Source of the DNA: an uncultured Oscillospiraceae bacterium
Lineage (GTDB): Bacteria; Bacillota; Clostridia; Oscillospirales; Oscillospiraceae
Direction: 5' to 3'
Length of the DNA: 5,448 nt
Assembly: GCA_900751035.1 (NCBI GenBank)
Contig: CAADSF010000286.1
Coordinates: 1-5,448 of the forward strand
A program made the translations under genes and the position numbers. The notes below the pieces were generated by a model. It had not been told where the DNA came from and did not search any database. It saw nothing but the letters and a program-made list of their open reading frames with translations. This document shows, piece after piece, positions 1 through 5,448 of this stretch (within the stretch, counting starts at the first letter, position 1; every line of letters begins with the position of its first letter).

Positions 1-938
1 ACGGACAGCTCCTGCGACAGAAGGCGCAGCGTTTCAAATTCATCGTCGAGACCGTCGAGCTCCCGGCGAAGAATTTCTTCGTAGTGCTGCTTCTTCTGTT
101 CCAGCGTGGCAATTTTGTTGACCCACCGCTCCATAACTGCGGGACTGCGGCTGCCGCTCTGGATAAGATAGTCGGCCTTTTCCTGATACAGCGCGATCTC
201 CTTCTTGACGGCGGAATAAAATTCCTCCGTCATTTTGTCGCGCTGCTTCGCGTCGTCAATGATGTAAAAGCTGTTGACGCTCAAGGAGTTGTCGTTCTGA
301 TTTATTGCGCTGAGCTGCTCAATGAACGTTTCAAACGTATCCACTTTGTCCATGTGCTGCCGTGGGATGAAATACAGATGCCCGGTCGAGCTGACCTTGG
401 TGGCTTCCAGCATCCGCAGATAGCTCAGGCAGATCGTCTCGATCTGTCTCCGATTTGCGCACGTCTGATAGAGCTCAAACAGCTCCTCCGCCCGGCGGCA
501 ATAGTTCAGGGGATCAATATCGGCATCAAAACCGATGTTGTCATACCCAAACCGATTGTCGCGCCGGTCGTAAAAGATGTTTGCCAGCTTTTCATACTGG
601 TTCGTCCGCTGGTTGAGCGTTTCCTTGACCAGCTCACGGGAATAGACGTCCTCGGTGTGCGCGTTGTCGCGGCAGTAGATCGCGTAGATATGGTGTTCAC
701 CGGGGTTCTTTACCGTGATCCGGTCTTTGATGTCGCCCGTCGCGGAGCGAAACGCATCCGACACGGAAATTCGCTTGCTGCCGGAGTACGGGATGTTCAG
801 ATCCTCGCAGAGCTGCGCCAGCGTCTCCTTCTCCACCAGAATGTTGGCAAGTGAGAAATAGAGAAACTTGCCCAGCACGGAGGTCTTGTCGCCGTTGGCT
901 GCACCAATAATGTCCTGAAAATTCGTAACGTTCGTCAT
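1..938 (-). CDS. Uncharacterised protein, DUF6744-like, C-terminus outside window
   Basis: The frame runs from ATG 938 leftwards through 312 complete codons without a stop to the window edge, so the C-terminus is missing. The start is supported by AGAAAGGA six bases upstream and lies 14 bases after the primase stop, in the same operon. I see no signal peptide, membrane segment or known catalytic motif. Residues 1-70 include an Asn/Gly-rich GAANGDKTS followed by a hydrophobic helix; 90-210 is mixed alpha/beta with GYDNIGFDADIDPLNYC (131-147) and STGHLYFIPRQHMDKVDTFE (184-203); 240-312 is charged, helical and coiled-coil-like. From memory the central part resembles DUF6744-type proteins of Firmicute phages and mobile elements, but I cannot verify this. 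No function is proposed beyond membership of the replication/recombination operon. No slipped frame is seen: the whole stretch translates smoothly. Confidence 0.8.
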   Translation of the reverse strand, partial: MTNVTNFQDIIGAANGDKTSVLGKFLYFSLANILVEKETLAQLCEDLNIPYSGSKRISVSDAFRSATGDIKDRITVKNPGEHHIYAIYCRDNAHTEDVYSRELVKETLNQRTNQYEKLANIFYDRRDNRFGYDNIGFDADIDPLNYCRRAEELFELYQTCANRRQIETICLSYLRMLEATKVSSTGHLYFIPRQHMDKVDTFETFIEQLSAINQNDNSLSVNSFYIIDDAKQRDKMTEEFYSAVKKEIALYQEKADYLIQSGSRSPAVMERWVNKIATLEQKKQHYEEILRRELDGLDDEFETLRLLSQELS

Positions 939-944
939 AAGATA

Positions 945-952
945 TCCTTTCT
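945..952 (-). promoter_or_regulatory. Ribosome binding site of the DUF6744-like gene
   Basis: AGAAAGGA lies six bases before ATG 938, immediately after the primase TAA (953-955). It supports the ATG as the true start of the gene that runs off the left edge. Confidence 0.75.
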
Positions 953-2017
953 TTAAGCCGTCTTTCGTTTCGTCCAGTCCAGCAGGTAATCGTCCACACC
1001 CTTGAAGCGTGGGTTCCAAGTACATTGATAGTACCGGATGCCCGGAACCGACTGCACCTCACGGCGCAGGGTGAGGATCGCCTGCCGAACCTGCGGATTT
1101 GTGAACTGATCCATGTCCATCGCCTCCATGACCTCCGTGACGCCGAGCGACTGGAGCGTTTCCCGCAGCCCCTTGTGGGCGTTTACGCCGCCGAGGCACA
1201 CAAAAAGTGCGTTATTTGCAAAATAGCTTGCAATATCGCCCTTGAGCGGCCCCTCGGTGAGATAGGCACGCTTCTTCGTGGTGTCTCCGGTGACGTGGAT
1301 CCACGAATAGCTGCGGGTGCCGTTTTCCATGCGGCTTGACCGGCTGGACAGCCAGCGGTACTTTCGCGCCGCGTTGTCATCCAGCCGAATTTTCATACCT
1401 TGGATCAAGCCGTCCTTGTTCCGCACCGGAATGAGAAAGCCGTTTGCGCCGGCCAACGTCCATGTTCCGTCTTTTGTGTAAAAGCCTGGCAGTCCGTGCA
1501 GTTCATGATCGCACCGGAGAAGCGATGCCAGCAAGCGTCGTTCGGATTCCGTTTCCGGCATGGATTTATAGCCATTCCGCTCGATGATTGCGTCTGGGAG
1601 TCCACGTTCATGGAGGTTTTCTCTGTGCCGGTCGGAGAGCGTCAAAAGGGACAGCATCTCCGAATAGGCCGCATGGCGCTGCTCCAGCGCATACGGCTCC
1701 CGGCTCGTTGTGTTTGGGGAGCTGGGCTGCAAGGGCAGCTTATACACGTTGCTCTTTGCAGCCAGCTCCAGATAGGCTTCTTTGTTGGATAGACCGTTCA
1801 GCCGCGCATACAGCGTCACGCTGTTGCCGCTTGCGCCGCAGAGGTTGCAGCGGTATTGATCGGTCCTTGTGTTCAGACTCAGATGATATTTGCCGCTTCC
1901 ATGGTCGCCGCAGAAGGGGCAGCTTGCCTCAACTTCCTCGCTGTGAAGCGTTCGGTCATTGAGGACAAGCCCGCACCGTCTGGCGGCTTCCAGGATCGGC
2001 AGCTTCTGGTAGGCCAG
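953..2017 (-). CDS. DnaG-like primase: CHC2-type zinc finger plus Toprim (DUF3854-like)
   Basis: Numbered from the proposed CTG start, 354 residues. A zinc finger lies at residues 33-60: CPFCGDHG (33-40) and CNLCG (57-61), i.e. CxxC-x20-CxxC, as in CHC2 fingers of DnaG-type primases. Residues about 190-224 (GFLIPVRNKDGLIQGMKIRL) match the primase core before Toprim. Toprim follows: TEGPLKGDIAS with Glu255, then MDMDQ with Asp301 and Asp303, then KGVDDYLLDW near the C-terminus. These are the metal-binding residues expected for RNA primer synthesis. No helicase domain is present, so an element helicase or host DnaB would be needed. The start is uncertain: the frame is open from a TAA at 2099-2101, yet contains no ATG, GTG or TTG until GTG 1819, which would delete the finger. 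CTG 2017 is chosen because AGAAAGGGGG lies 8 bases upstream and the product begins like related proteins (xAYQKLPILEAARRCGL). Function secure, start not. Confidence 0.82.
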   Translation of the reverse strand: MAYQKLPILEAARRCGLVLNDRTLHSEEVEASCPFCGDHGSGKYHLSLNTRTDQYRCNLCGASGNSVTLYARLNGLSNKEAYLELAAKSNVYKLPLQPSSPNTTSREPYALEQRHAAYSEMLSLLTLSDRHRENLHERGLPDAIIERNGYKSMPETESERRLLASLLRCDHELHGLPGFYTKDGTWTLAGANGFLIPVRNKDGLIQGMKIRLDDNAARKYRWLSSRSSRMENGTRSYSWIHVTGDTTKKRAYLTEGPLKGDIASYFANNALFVCLGGVNAHKGLRETLQSLGVTEVMEAMDMDQFTNPQVRQAILTLRREVQSVPGIRYYQCTWNPRFKGVDDYLLDWTKRKTA

Positions 2018-2025
2018 ACAGCGCG

Positions 2026-2035
2026 CCCCCTTTCT
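2026..2035 (-). promoter_or_regulatory. Putative ribosome binding site of the primase gene
   Basis: AGAAAGGGGG lies 12 bases after the SMC-like gene's stop (first base at 2035) and 8 bases before CTG 2017. It is the only Shine-Dalgarno-like stretch between the upstream stop and the zinc finger, and is the main reason for choosing CTG 2017. The run of five G bases is also a place where a sequencing or assembly slip could hide a normal start, although none of the three frames offers an ATG nearby. Confidence 0.5.
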
Positions 2036-2046
2036 GAAAAGTAAGG

Positions 2047-3900
2047 TTACGCCGCCTTCGGCATTGCAGTCCTGCCGGCCCGCACGGAAAGCTCCGCGTT
2101 ATGGACACATTTGGCGAGGATCATCTGACTGGTCGGACGGATGTTGCTGAGATCGTCCACGGATTCCATGTTGTCGAAGAACACCGGATAATTACGGCCG
2201 GTGAGACGCTTCACCAGCTCGGACACCTCCGCGCCGGCCCGGATCTTCTCGGAGAGCGAGAGCCGGTCGTAGCGGCGGCCGTTGTAGGTAAAGCGGAACA
2301 CATCCTTTAATTCGCCGGTCGTCTTGACCACATCGTAGAGCGAGATCTTCACGCGATTCAGAGCGAGTTTGGAGAACGTCAGCTCCGCGCGCTTGCTCAT
2401 GTAGAGGATCACGTCTTTCATAACGATTTTCTTTTCCGTGATCTCATCCTCAATGGTTTTGATGCGCGTATCAAAGTCCTCCGGCGCGGCGCTGAGAACC
2501 TGCTGCGCGGCGGCAAGCTGTACCCGGCAGTCTTCCAGCGATGCCTTGCACTCGGCAAGGCGTTCACTGTCCGCGGGGCTCAGTGTGCCGCATTCCATGC
2601 TGGCCGTCAGGTTCTGGATGCGTGCGCGAAGCTGCTCCAAGGTCTGCTGACGCTGCATATTCTGCTGTGCGGCAGCGGCCTGAAGCTGTTCGCGCTTCCG
2701 GTTCAGCGCGTCGATCTCAGCCTGATATTTGGCAAGATCATCCGCCTTGAACTGCTCGAACGTACCGTGACTTTTCTGCTCCATCTCCTGAAGCTCCGCG
2801 ATCTGACCTTTCAGCTGTGTGCCGTCGGCAGCGATTTTCTCCGTTTCCGCCTGTAAAGCCTGACGGAACGCCGGATATTCCTGCTGGGAAAGCACACGGC
2901 GGCAGACCGGGCAGCTTGTACCCGGCTGAAACCGCTTCAAAAGCGCAGCGTTCTGCTGATACTTTTTCCCCAGCGCCTGCACCTTTGCCGTATCCTCTGC
3001 CAGCGGGCCTGTGTATTTTGGCTGGTAGACCTCGGACGACCGAGCGCCCAGCTTCGCGTGAAATTCTTGCAGCTTTGCGTCCAGTTCTGCCGTATCCGGT
3101 GTTTCCGGCGATTCACCGGAAAGCTCCTCGTACTGCTCGCTGGCCTGCACGAGCTGCTCCTGCAAGTCCTCCAAATCGACGTTTTCAAACCGACGCGCCT
3201 CCAGCGACGCGATCTCCTGCTGCAAGTCCTGAATCTGCGCGGTCAGTCTGCTGGAGAGTTCTTTGCTGCTCTGCCGCTGCTTCTGCGCGAGATCCAGCTT
3301 GCCGCTCAGATAGACTGCGTTCTGTTCCAGCTCCCGGATCTCCTCCCGGCGATTCTTGAGAAACGTCTCAGGAGACGGGAGCTGCATACCGGACAGGCTC
3401 TGCTGCGTCTGCGCATTGAGTTGCGCCAGAACGTCGGCCTGCGGAATGGGCGGCAAATACCGCTCCAGCAGCTTTTTTCCATCCTCACCGAGTTCTTCAA
3501 TGAAGTACAGGGGATTGAAAATGGAGAGAAACACAGCCCGTTCACCGAACATCTCGTTGAGATCCGTCTGCCGGATGGCATAGCCGTCGTAGGTGATGCT
3601 CATGCGATCCTTCTGCCGGCTGCGGGTCAGTTCGTGTGCCTTGCCGGTATCATCCGTAAAGCGCATCGTGATCTGCAGGTCCGGGTTCGTCTCGTTGTGC
3701 AGCCGGTCAATGCCGCGCTCGCCGAAAAACGGAAGTCCTGTAACGGCAAACGCAATGGCGTCCGCCAGACTGGATTTGCCGCGGCCGTTGCCGCCGGTCA
3801 CAACGGTTGGATTGCCGAACGTGATCTCCGTTGGTTCTTCATAGCATTTGAAACCGGAGACGATCATGCTACTGATCTGAAATCCTTTGATTTTTTCCAT
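2047..3900 (-). CDS. SMC/Rad50-like coiled-coil AAA ATPase with zinc hook
   Basis: 617 residues with the head-coil-hook-coil-head layout of SMC/RecN/SbcC-type ATPases. The N-terminal lobe carries Walker A GGNGRGKSS (36-44) after a RecF/SMC-like beta strand (MIVSGFKCYEEPTEITF, 12-28). Residues about 184-325 and 345-470 are Gln/Glu/Leu-rich coiled coils, interrupted by CPVC at 330-333, the expected zinc-hook position. The C-terminal lobe has a diverged signature LSLSEKIRAG (547-556) and a Walker B-like YPVFFDNMES (571-580) with Asp576 and Glu579. Such proteins hydrolyse ATP while bridging or processing DNA ends. At 617 residues it is much shorter than SbcC or Rad50, and no Mre11/SbcD nuclease gene is visible here, so I do not call it sbcC. 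ATG start has AAGGAGG 4 bases upstream, overlapping the stop of the Rad52-like gene; joint action in strand annealing is inferred from that adjacency. Confidence 0.88.
   Translation of the reverse strand: MEKIKGFQISSMIVSGFKCYEEPTEITFGNPTVVTGGNGRGKSSLADAIAFAVTGLPFFGERGIDRLHNETNPDLQITMRFTDDTGKAHELTRSRQKDRMSITYDGYAIRQTDLNEMFGERAVFLSIFNPLYFIEELGEDGKKLLERYLPPIPQADVLAQLNAQTQQSLSGMQLPSPETFLKNRREEIRELEQNAVYLSGKLDLAQKQRQSSKELSSRLTAQIQDLQQEIASLEARRFENVDLEDLQEQLVQASEQYEELSGESPETPDTAELDAKLQEFHAKLGARSSEVYQPKYTGPLAEDTAKVQALGKKYQQNAALLKRFQPGTSCPVCRRVLSQQEYPAFRQALQAETEKIAADGTQLKGQIAELQEMEQKSHGTFEQFKADDLAKYQAEIDALNRKREQLQAAAAQQNMQRQQTLEQLRARIQNLTASMECGTLSPADSERLAECKASLEDCRVQLAAAQQVLSAAPEDFDTRIKTIEDEITEKKIVMKDVILYMSKRAELTFSKLALNRVKISLYDVVKTTGELKDVFRFTYNGRRYDRLSLSEKIRAGAEVSELVKRLTGRNYPVFFDNMESVDDLSNIRPTSQMILAKCVHNAELSVRAGRTAMPKAA
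3095..3122. repeat. Two alternative 7-bp stems sharing one arm inside the SMC-like gene
   Basis: On the plus strand TCCGGTG (3095-3101) can pair with CACCGGA (3114-3120), and TTTCCGG (3102-3108) can pair with CCGGAAA (3116-3122). The two stems exclude each other. In protein terms this is the SGESPETPD segment, a break in the coiled coil, so the symmetry may simply follow from repeated Pro-Glu and Pro-Asp codons. Confidence 0.3.
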
Positions 3901-3904
3901 TCTG

Positions 3905-3911
3905 CCTCCTT
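3905..3911 (-). promoter_or_regulatory. Ribosome binding site of the SMC-like ATPase gene
   Basis: AAGGAGG, a full anti-16S match, lies four bases before ATG 3900 and overlaps the TAA stop of the Rad52-like gene by two bases. It fixes the start and indicates coupling between the two genes. Confidence 0.85.
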
Positions 3912-4821
3912 ACGCTGCCTGCTGCACGACCTGGTAGCCGTCCAGCGTATAAAATGCGACGTTTCCCTGTTTCCGCATGGTGACCTGCGCGTCATAGAGC
4001 TGCGCACCGGGCACGAGCATGGGATGACTGCCCTGCGCGTAGACCTTCGCCTGCTTGCCTTCTGCGTTTTGCAGCACGGCGCAGACCAACGGCTGACCGG
4101 ACATATCCTGCTGATTGCTTACCGATACCACAACGTACTGGCAGACCTGCCGCGTCGTAAACGGGAGCGGCTGCTGAGACTGCTGTGTTGGCCGCGATGA
4201 TTGCTGCGGTGCTTGCTGCTGCGTCTGCGGCATGGCTGTCGGCGCTGTATGCTGCGCCTGTTGTCCAGTCTGTCCGTCGCGCTTATAGCTGAGCTGTGCC
4301 TGTGCTGCACCCGGAGATGTGGGAAGCTGATGCAGCTTATCCAGTAATTCCAAATATGCAGCGTTCAGCTTCGGCCGCTCGGTATCGCAGATCACATAGG
4401 AGTTGCCCTTCTGCTCGATCTTGACCCAGAGCGGCTTCGTCATCTTGTAGAGGACGCGTCCAATGCCCCATTGCACGGCGGAGCGTTTCATGGAGTCCGA
4501 CAAACCGCCCTTGATGGGTTCAATGTCAGAATCCTCCGCACCGTCCCACTTTGTAATAAAGCCTTTGCCCTCAAAGTAGATGGAAATGCCGCAGATCTGC
4601 GCGTCCTTCTTTCCGTTTCCGTGCCACGGCTTGTAGTCGTTGTACCAGTTCTCCGGCCCCACGACTTCATCCAGACGGTCCTGAATGGCGCGGTTTGTGA
4701 CATACGGGATGGCAAGACCGCTGGTCTTATCTTTCGATGTCACTTGTATCCGCCATTCAAGGTCTTCCGGTGCAAATGGCCGCGCCAGCTCTTCCCGGAT
4801 GGTTTTTGCGTCTTTTTCCAT
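3910..4821 (-). CDS. Rad52/Rad22-family single-strand DNA annealing protein
   Basis: This 303-residue protein should bind single-stranded DNA and anneal complementary strands during element recombination or replication. The Rad52 core occupies residues 1-165: a hallmark N-terminal stretch around VTNRAIQDRLDEVVGPENWY (41-60), a beta-rich segment 74-93, and the very typical helix GGLSDSMKRSAVQWGIGRVL (105-124), followed by KPLWVKI. Residues 172-221 are a Gln/Pro/Ser/Thr-rich, probably disordered linker. Residues 222-303 form a separate, beta-rich, OB-like-looking domain of unknown role; in eukaryotic Rad52 the C-terminal part carries partner-binding sites, so a protein or ssDNA-binding role is possible. 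ATG start is supported by GGAGGG six bases upstream. It lies 3 bases after the E2-like gene and 9 bases before the SMC-like ATPase, so translation is probably coupled. I see no frame damage. Confidence 0.9.
   Translation of the reverse strand: MEKDAKTIREELARPFAPEDLEWRIQVTSKDKTSGLAIPYVTNRAIQDRLDEVVGPENWYNDYKPWHGNGKKDAQICGISIYFEGKGFITKWDGAEDSDIEPIKGGLSDSMKRSAVQWGIGRVLYKMTKPLWVKIEQKGNSYVICDTERPKLNAAYLELLDKLHQLPTSPGAAQAQLSYKRDGQTGQQAQHTAPTAMPQTQQQAPQQSSRPTQQSQQPLPFTTRQVCQYVVVSVSNQQDMSGQPLVCAVLQNAEGKQAKVYAQGSHPMLVPGAQLYDAQVTMRKQGNVAFYTLDGYQVVQQAA
4159..4308 (-). repeat. Low-complexity CAG/CAA-rich tract encoding the Gln/Pro linker of the Rad52-like protein
   Basis: Residues 172-221 of the Rad52-like protein are dominated by Gln, Pro, Ser, Thr and Ala (for example MPQTQQQAPQQSSRPTQQSQ). 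On the plus strand this appears as repeated CTG/TGC/TTG triplets. It is imperfect rather than a pure triplet repeat, and most likely codes for a flexible linker between the annealing core and the C-terminal domain. Confidence 0.75.
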
Positions 4822-4824
4822 ACG

Positions 4825-5448
4825 TTACCCTCCAATAAAGTCTTTCAAGGTCTTTCCGTTGGGGATCAGCACGTCGGAATAATAGTACGACGGGTCTTTG
4901 TCCTTCAGGTGCTCCAGAAGATCGCGGTATTGCAGGTTCAGCTTGTTGTTCAGTGCATTGAAGCTGTGATCTCCATTGGGGATGGACAGCAGGAATGTCG
5001 GCAAGCTGGCAAGTGCGTGCGGCGTTTTGTATTGTGGCAGAGCGTTTCTGCCAATGCAAATAGTCCCCATGGAACCGCCGACGTTTGAAAACGGATAGCG
5101 GTACATCACGGTACGCATTGTCGGTTTTTCGTCCGCGGCAACACCCATCCGGCAGTCGCTGACTTTGCCCTCCGTATCCAGTTGAAACGCAAAGACCAGT
5201 CTTGGCAGAGGAAAGTTCGGATATACTGTTTCATGATAGCTGATATCCGCGTATAACCGCGGATACCACAGACAGTAAAACTTGTTTCCGTCCGAATCGA
5301 TCTCAATGTAGAGGCAGTTCGGCGGCAGAAGACCGCTGCTGATATAGTTGTGCCGCATACTGTTTTTGATGCAGTCCAGCAAGGCGTCTTCCTGTATCTC
5401 TTTACACTTCACGATACCATCCGTGTGCGTCTCGATGAGAACCTGTCC
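4825..5448 (-). CDS. Prokaryotic E2 family D / PRTRC protein B-like protein (5' end outside window)
   Basis: 207 residues are visible, ending in TAA; the frame stays open to the right edge, so the N-terminus is missing. A GTG at 5412 could start a 195-residue product, but the 12 codons before it read as ordinary protein (IETHTDG) and the ribosome site there is weak, so I treat the gene as partial. Numbered from that GTG, residues 69-76 (LPRLVFAF) and 104-122 (YRYPFSN, then GTICIG) resemble the E2-D/PRTRC-B pattern. The Asn110...Gly116-x-Ile-Cys119 arrangement recalls the HPN...G-x-I/V-C active site of ubiquitin-conjugating E2 enzymes, with the His absent. Cys119 is therefore the candidate thioester cysteine. 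Known family members sit in ThiF/E1-containing cassettes on mobile elements; conjugation by this protein is inference. It is the most upstream visible gene, 3 bases before the Rad52-like gene. Family call from remembered motifs, moderate certainty. Confidence 0.72.
   Translation of the reverse strand, partial: GQVLIETHTDGIVKCKEIQEDALLDCIKNSMRHNYISSGLLPPNCLYIEIDSDGNKFYCLWYPRLYADISYHETVYPNFPLPRLVFAFQLDTEGKVSDCRMGVAADEKPTMRTVMYRYPFSNVGGSMGTICIGRNALPQYKTPHALASLPTFLLSIPNGDHSFNALNNKLNLQYRDLLEHLKDKDPSYYYSDVLIPNGKTLKDFIGG
4828..4833 (-). promoter_or_regulatory. Ribosome binding site of the Rad52-like gene inside the E2-like gene
   Basis: GGAGGG lies six bases before ATG 4821. The same six bases are the last two sense codons (Gly-Gly) of the upstream E2-like gene, directly before its TAA. 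A terminating ribosome would therefore cover the start region of the next gene, which suggests translational coupling. Confidence 0.85.
5244..5265. repeat. Perfect 8-bp inverted repeat with 6-base loop inside the E2-like gene
   Basis: TATCCGCG and CGCGGATA flank the loop TATAAC. The hairpin lies within codons for PRLYADI and has no following T-run, so it is not a terminator. It could be an mRNA hairpin, a protein-binding site or chance; coding constraint alone does not require the symmetry. Confidence 0.4.

Larger units (their letters stand above)
1..5448 (-). other. Single leftward operon, replication/recombination module of a mobile element
   Basis: Five consecutive genes share the minus strand, with gaps of 3, 9, about 29 and 14 bases and a Shine-Dalgarno-like site before each downstream gene. 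Neither strand shows a GC-rich hairpin followed by a T-run between genes, and no sigma-70-like promoter stands out. The four complete stops (4825, 3910, 2047, 953) are all TAA. Transcription must start right of the window and continue past its left edge. The gene set (E2-like, annealing protein, SMC-like ATPase, primase) is inferred to belong to a conjugative element, plasmid or large phage; no integrase, relaxase, capsid or conjugation gene is in view to decide which. Confidence 0.75.

Noticed and set aside
84..854. Plus-strand open frame of 256 codons at the left end
   Set aside because: It is antisense to the smooth 312-codon minus-strand gene, which has a good ribosome site and fits the operon; the plus-strand product shows no family features.
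953..1819. Primase beginning at GTG 1819
   Set aside because: This start sits just after the fourth zinc-finger cysteine and would delete the finger, although the coding sequence continues clearly upstream; there is no good ribosome site in front of it.
2041..2050. Palindrome GTAAGGTTAC at the SMC stop as a terminator or operator
   Set aside because: The stem is only 4 bp and lacks a T-run; this is within chance expectation.
2026..2101. Programmed -1 frameshift from the SMC-like gene into the primase
   Set aside because: The primase frame is -1 relative to the SMC-like gene and overlaps its end, but the overlap has no slippery heptamer of the usual type, and a separate ribosome-site-like stretch follows the stop.
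2047..3900. Naming the ATPase SbcC or Rad50
   Set aside because: It has the hook and the heads but is far shorter than SbcC, its signature motif is diverged, and no nuclease partner gene is visible.
3058..4200. Long plus-strand open frame of 380 codons opposite the SMC-like and Rad52-like genes
   Set aside because: It is the antisense shadow of two clear protein families, has no ribosome site or recognisable domain, and crosses their boundary. Long antisense frames are common in GC-rich coding DNA.
1..5448. CRISPR arrays, tRNA or rRNA genes, insertion sequences, attachment sites
   Set aside because: No regularly spaced repeats, cloverleaf-like or rRNA-like sequence, transposase or long direct repeat was found; almost the entire window is coding on the minus strand.

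Overview
The window looks like a piece of a mobile genetic element (integrative conjugative element, plasmid or large prophage) from a moderately GC-rich Clostridia-type Firmicute, perhaps a gut Oscillospiraceae relative. This is inferred from base composition, strong AAGGAGG-type ribosome binding sites and the gene families present. No rRNA, tRNA or core marker is here to fix the taxon.

All supported genes lie on the minus strand and form one tightly packed, co-directional operon read right to left. The order of transcription is: (1) a C-terminal part of a protein resembling the prokaryotic E2 (ubiquitin-conjugating-like) family D / PRTRC protein B (4825 to beyond 5448); (2) a Rad52/Rad22-type single-strand annealing protein with a Gln-rich linker and an extra C-terminal domain (3910-4821); (3) an SMC/Rad50-like coiled-coil ATPase with a CxxC zinc hook (2047-3900); (4) a DnaG-like zinc-finger/Toprim primase (953-about 2017); (5) the N-terminal 312 residues of an unrecognised or DUF6744-like protein running off the left edge (938 to before 1). 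Gaps are 3, 9, about 29 and 14 bases. There is no terminator-like or promoter-like structure and no gene-free stretch longer than 40 bases, so promoter and terminator must lie outside the window.

The genes read as a DNA replication and recombination module: priming (Toprim primase), strand annealing (Rad52-like) and DNA end or structure handling (SMC-like ATPase), headed by an E2-like protein. E2-D/PRTRC-B proteins are known from cassettes with ThiF/E1-like enzymes on mobile elements, so the most intriguing question is whether a ubiquitin-like conjugation or thioester-transfer pathway acts together with this recombination module.

Two gene models need care. The primase has no ATG, GTG or TTG start that keeps its zinc finger; the first standard start (GTG at 1819) would remove the whole finger, and the best alternative is a CTG at 2017 behind a purine-rich ribosome binding site. 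The gene at the left edge is open to the window end and is easily missed, because only an antisense reading frame is closed there.
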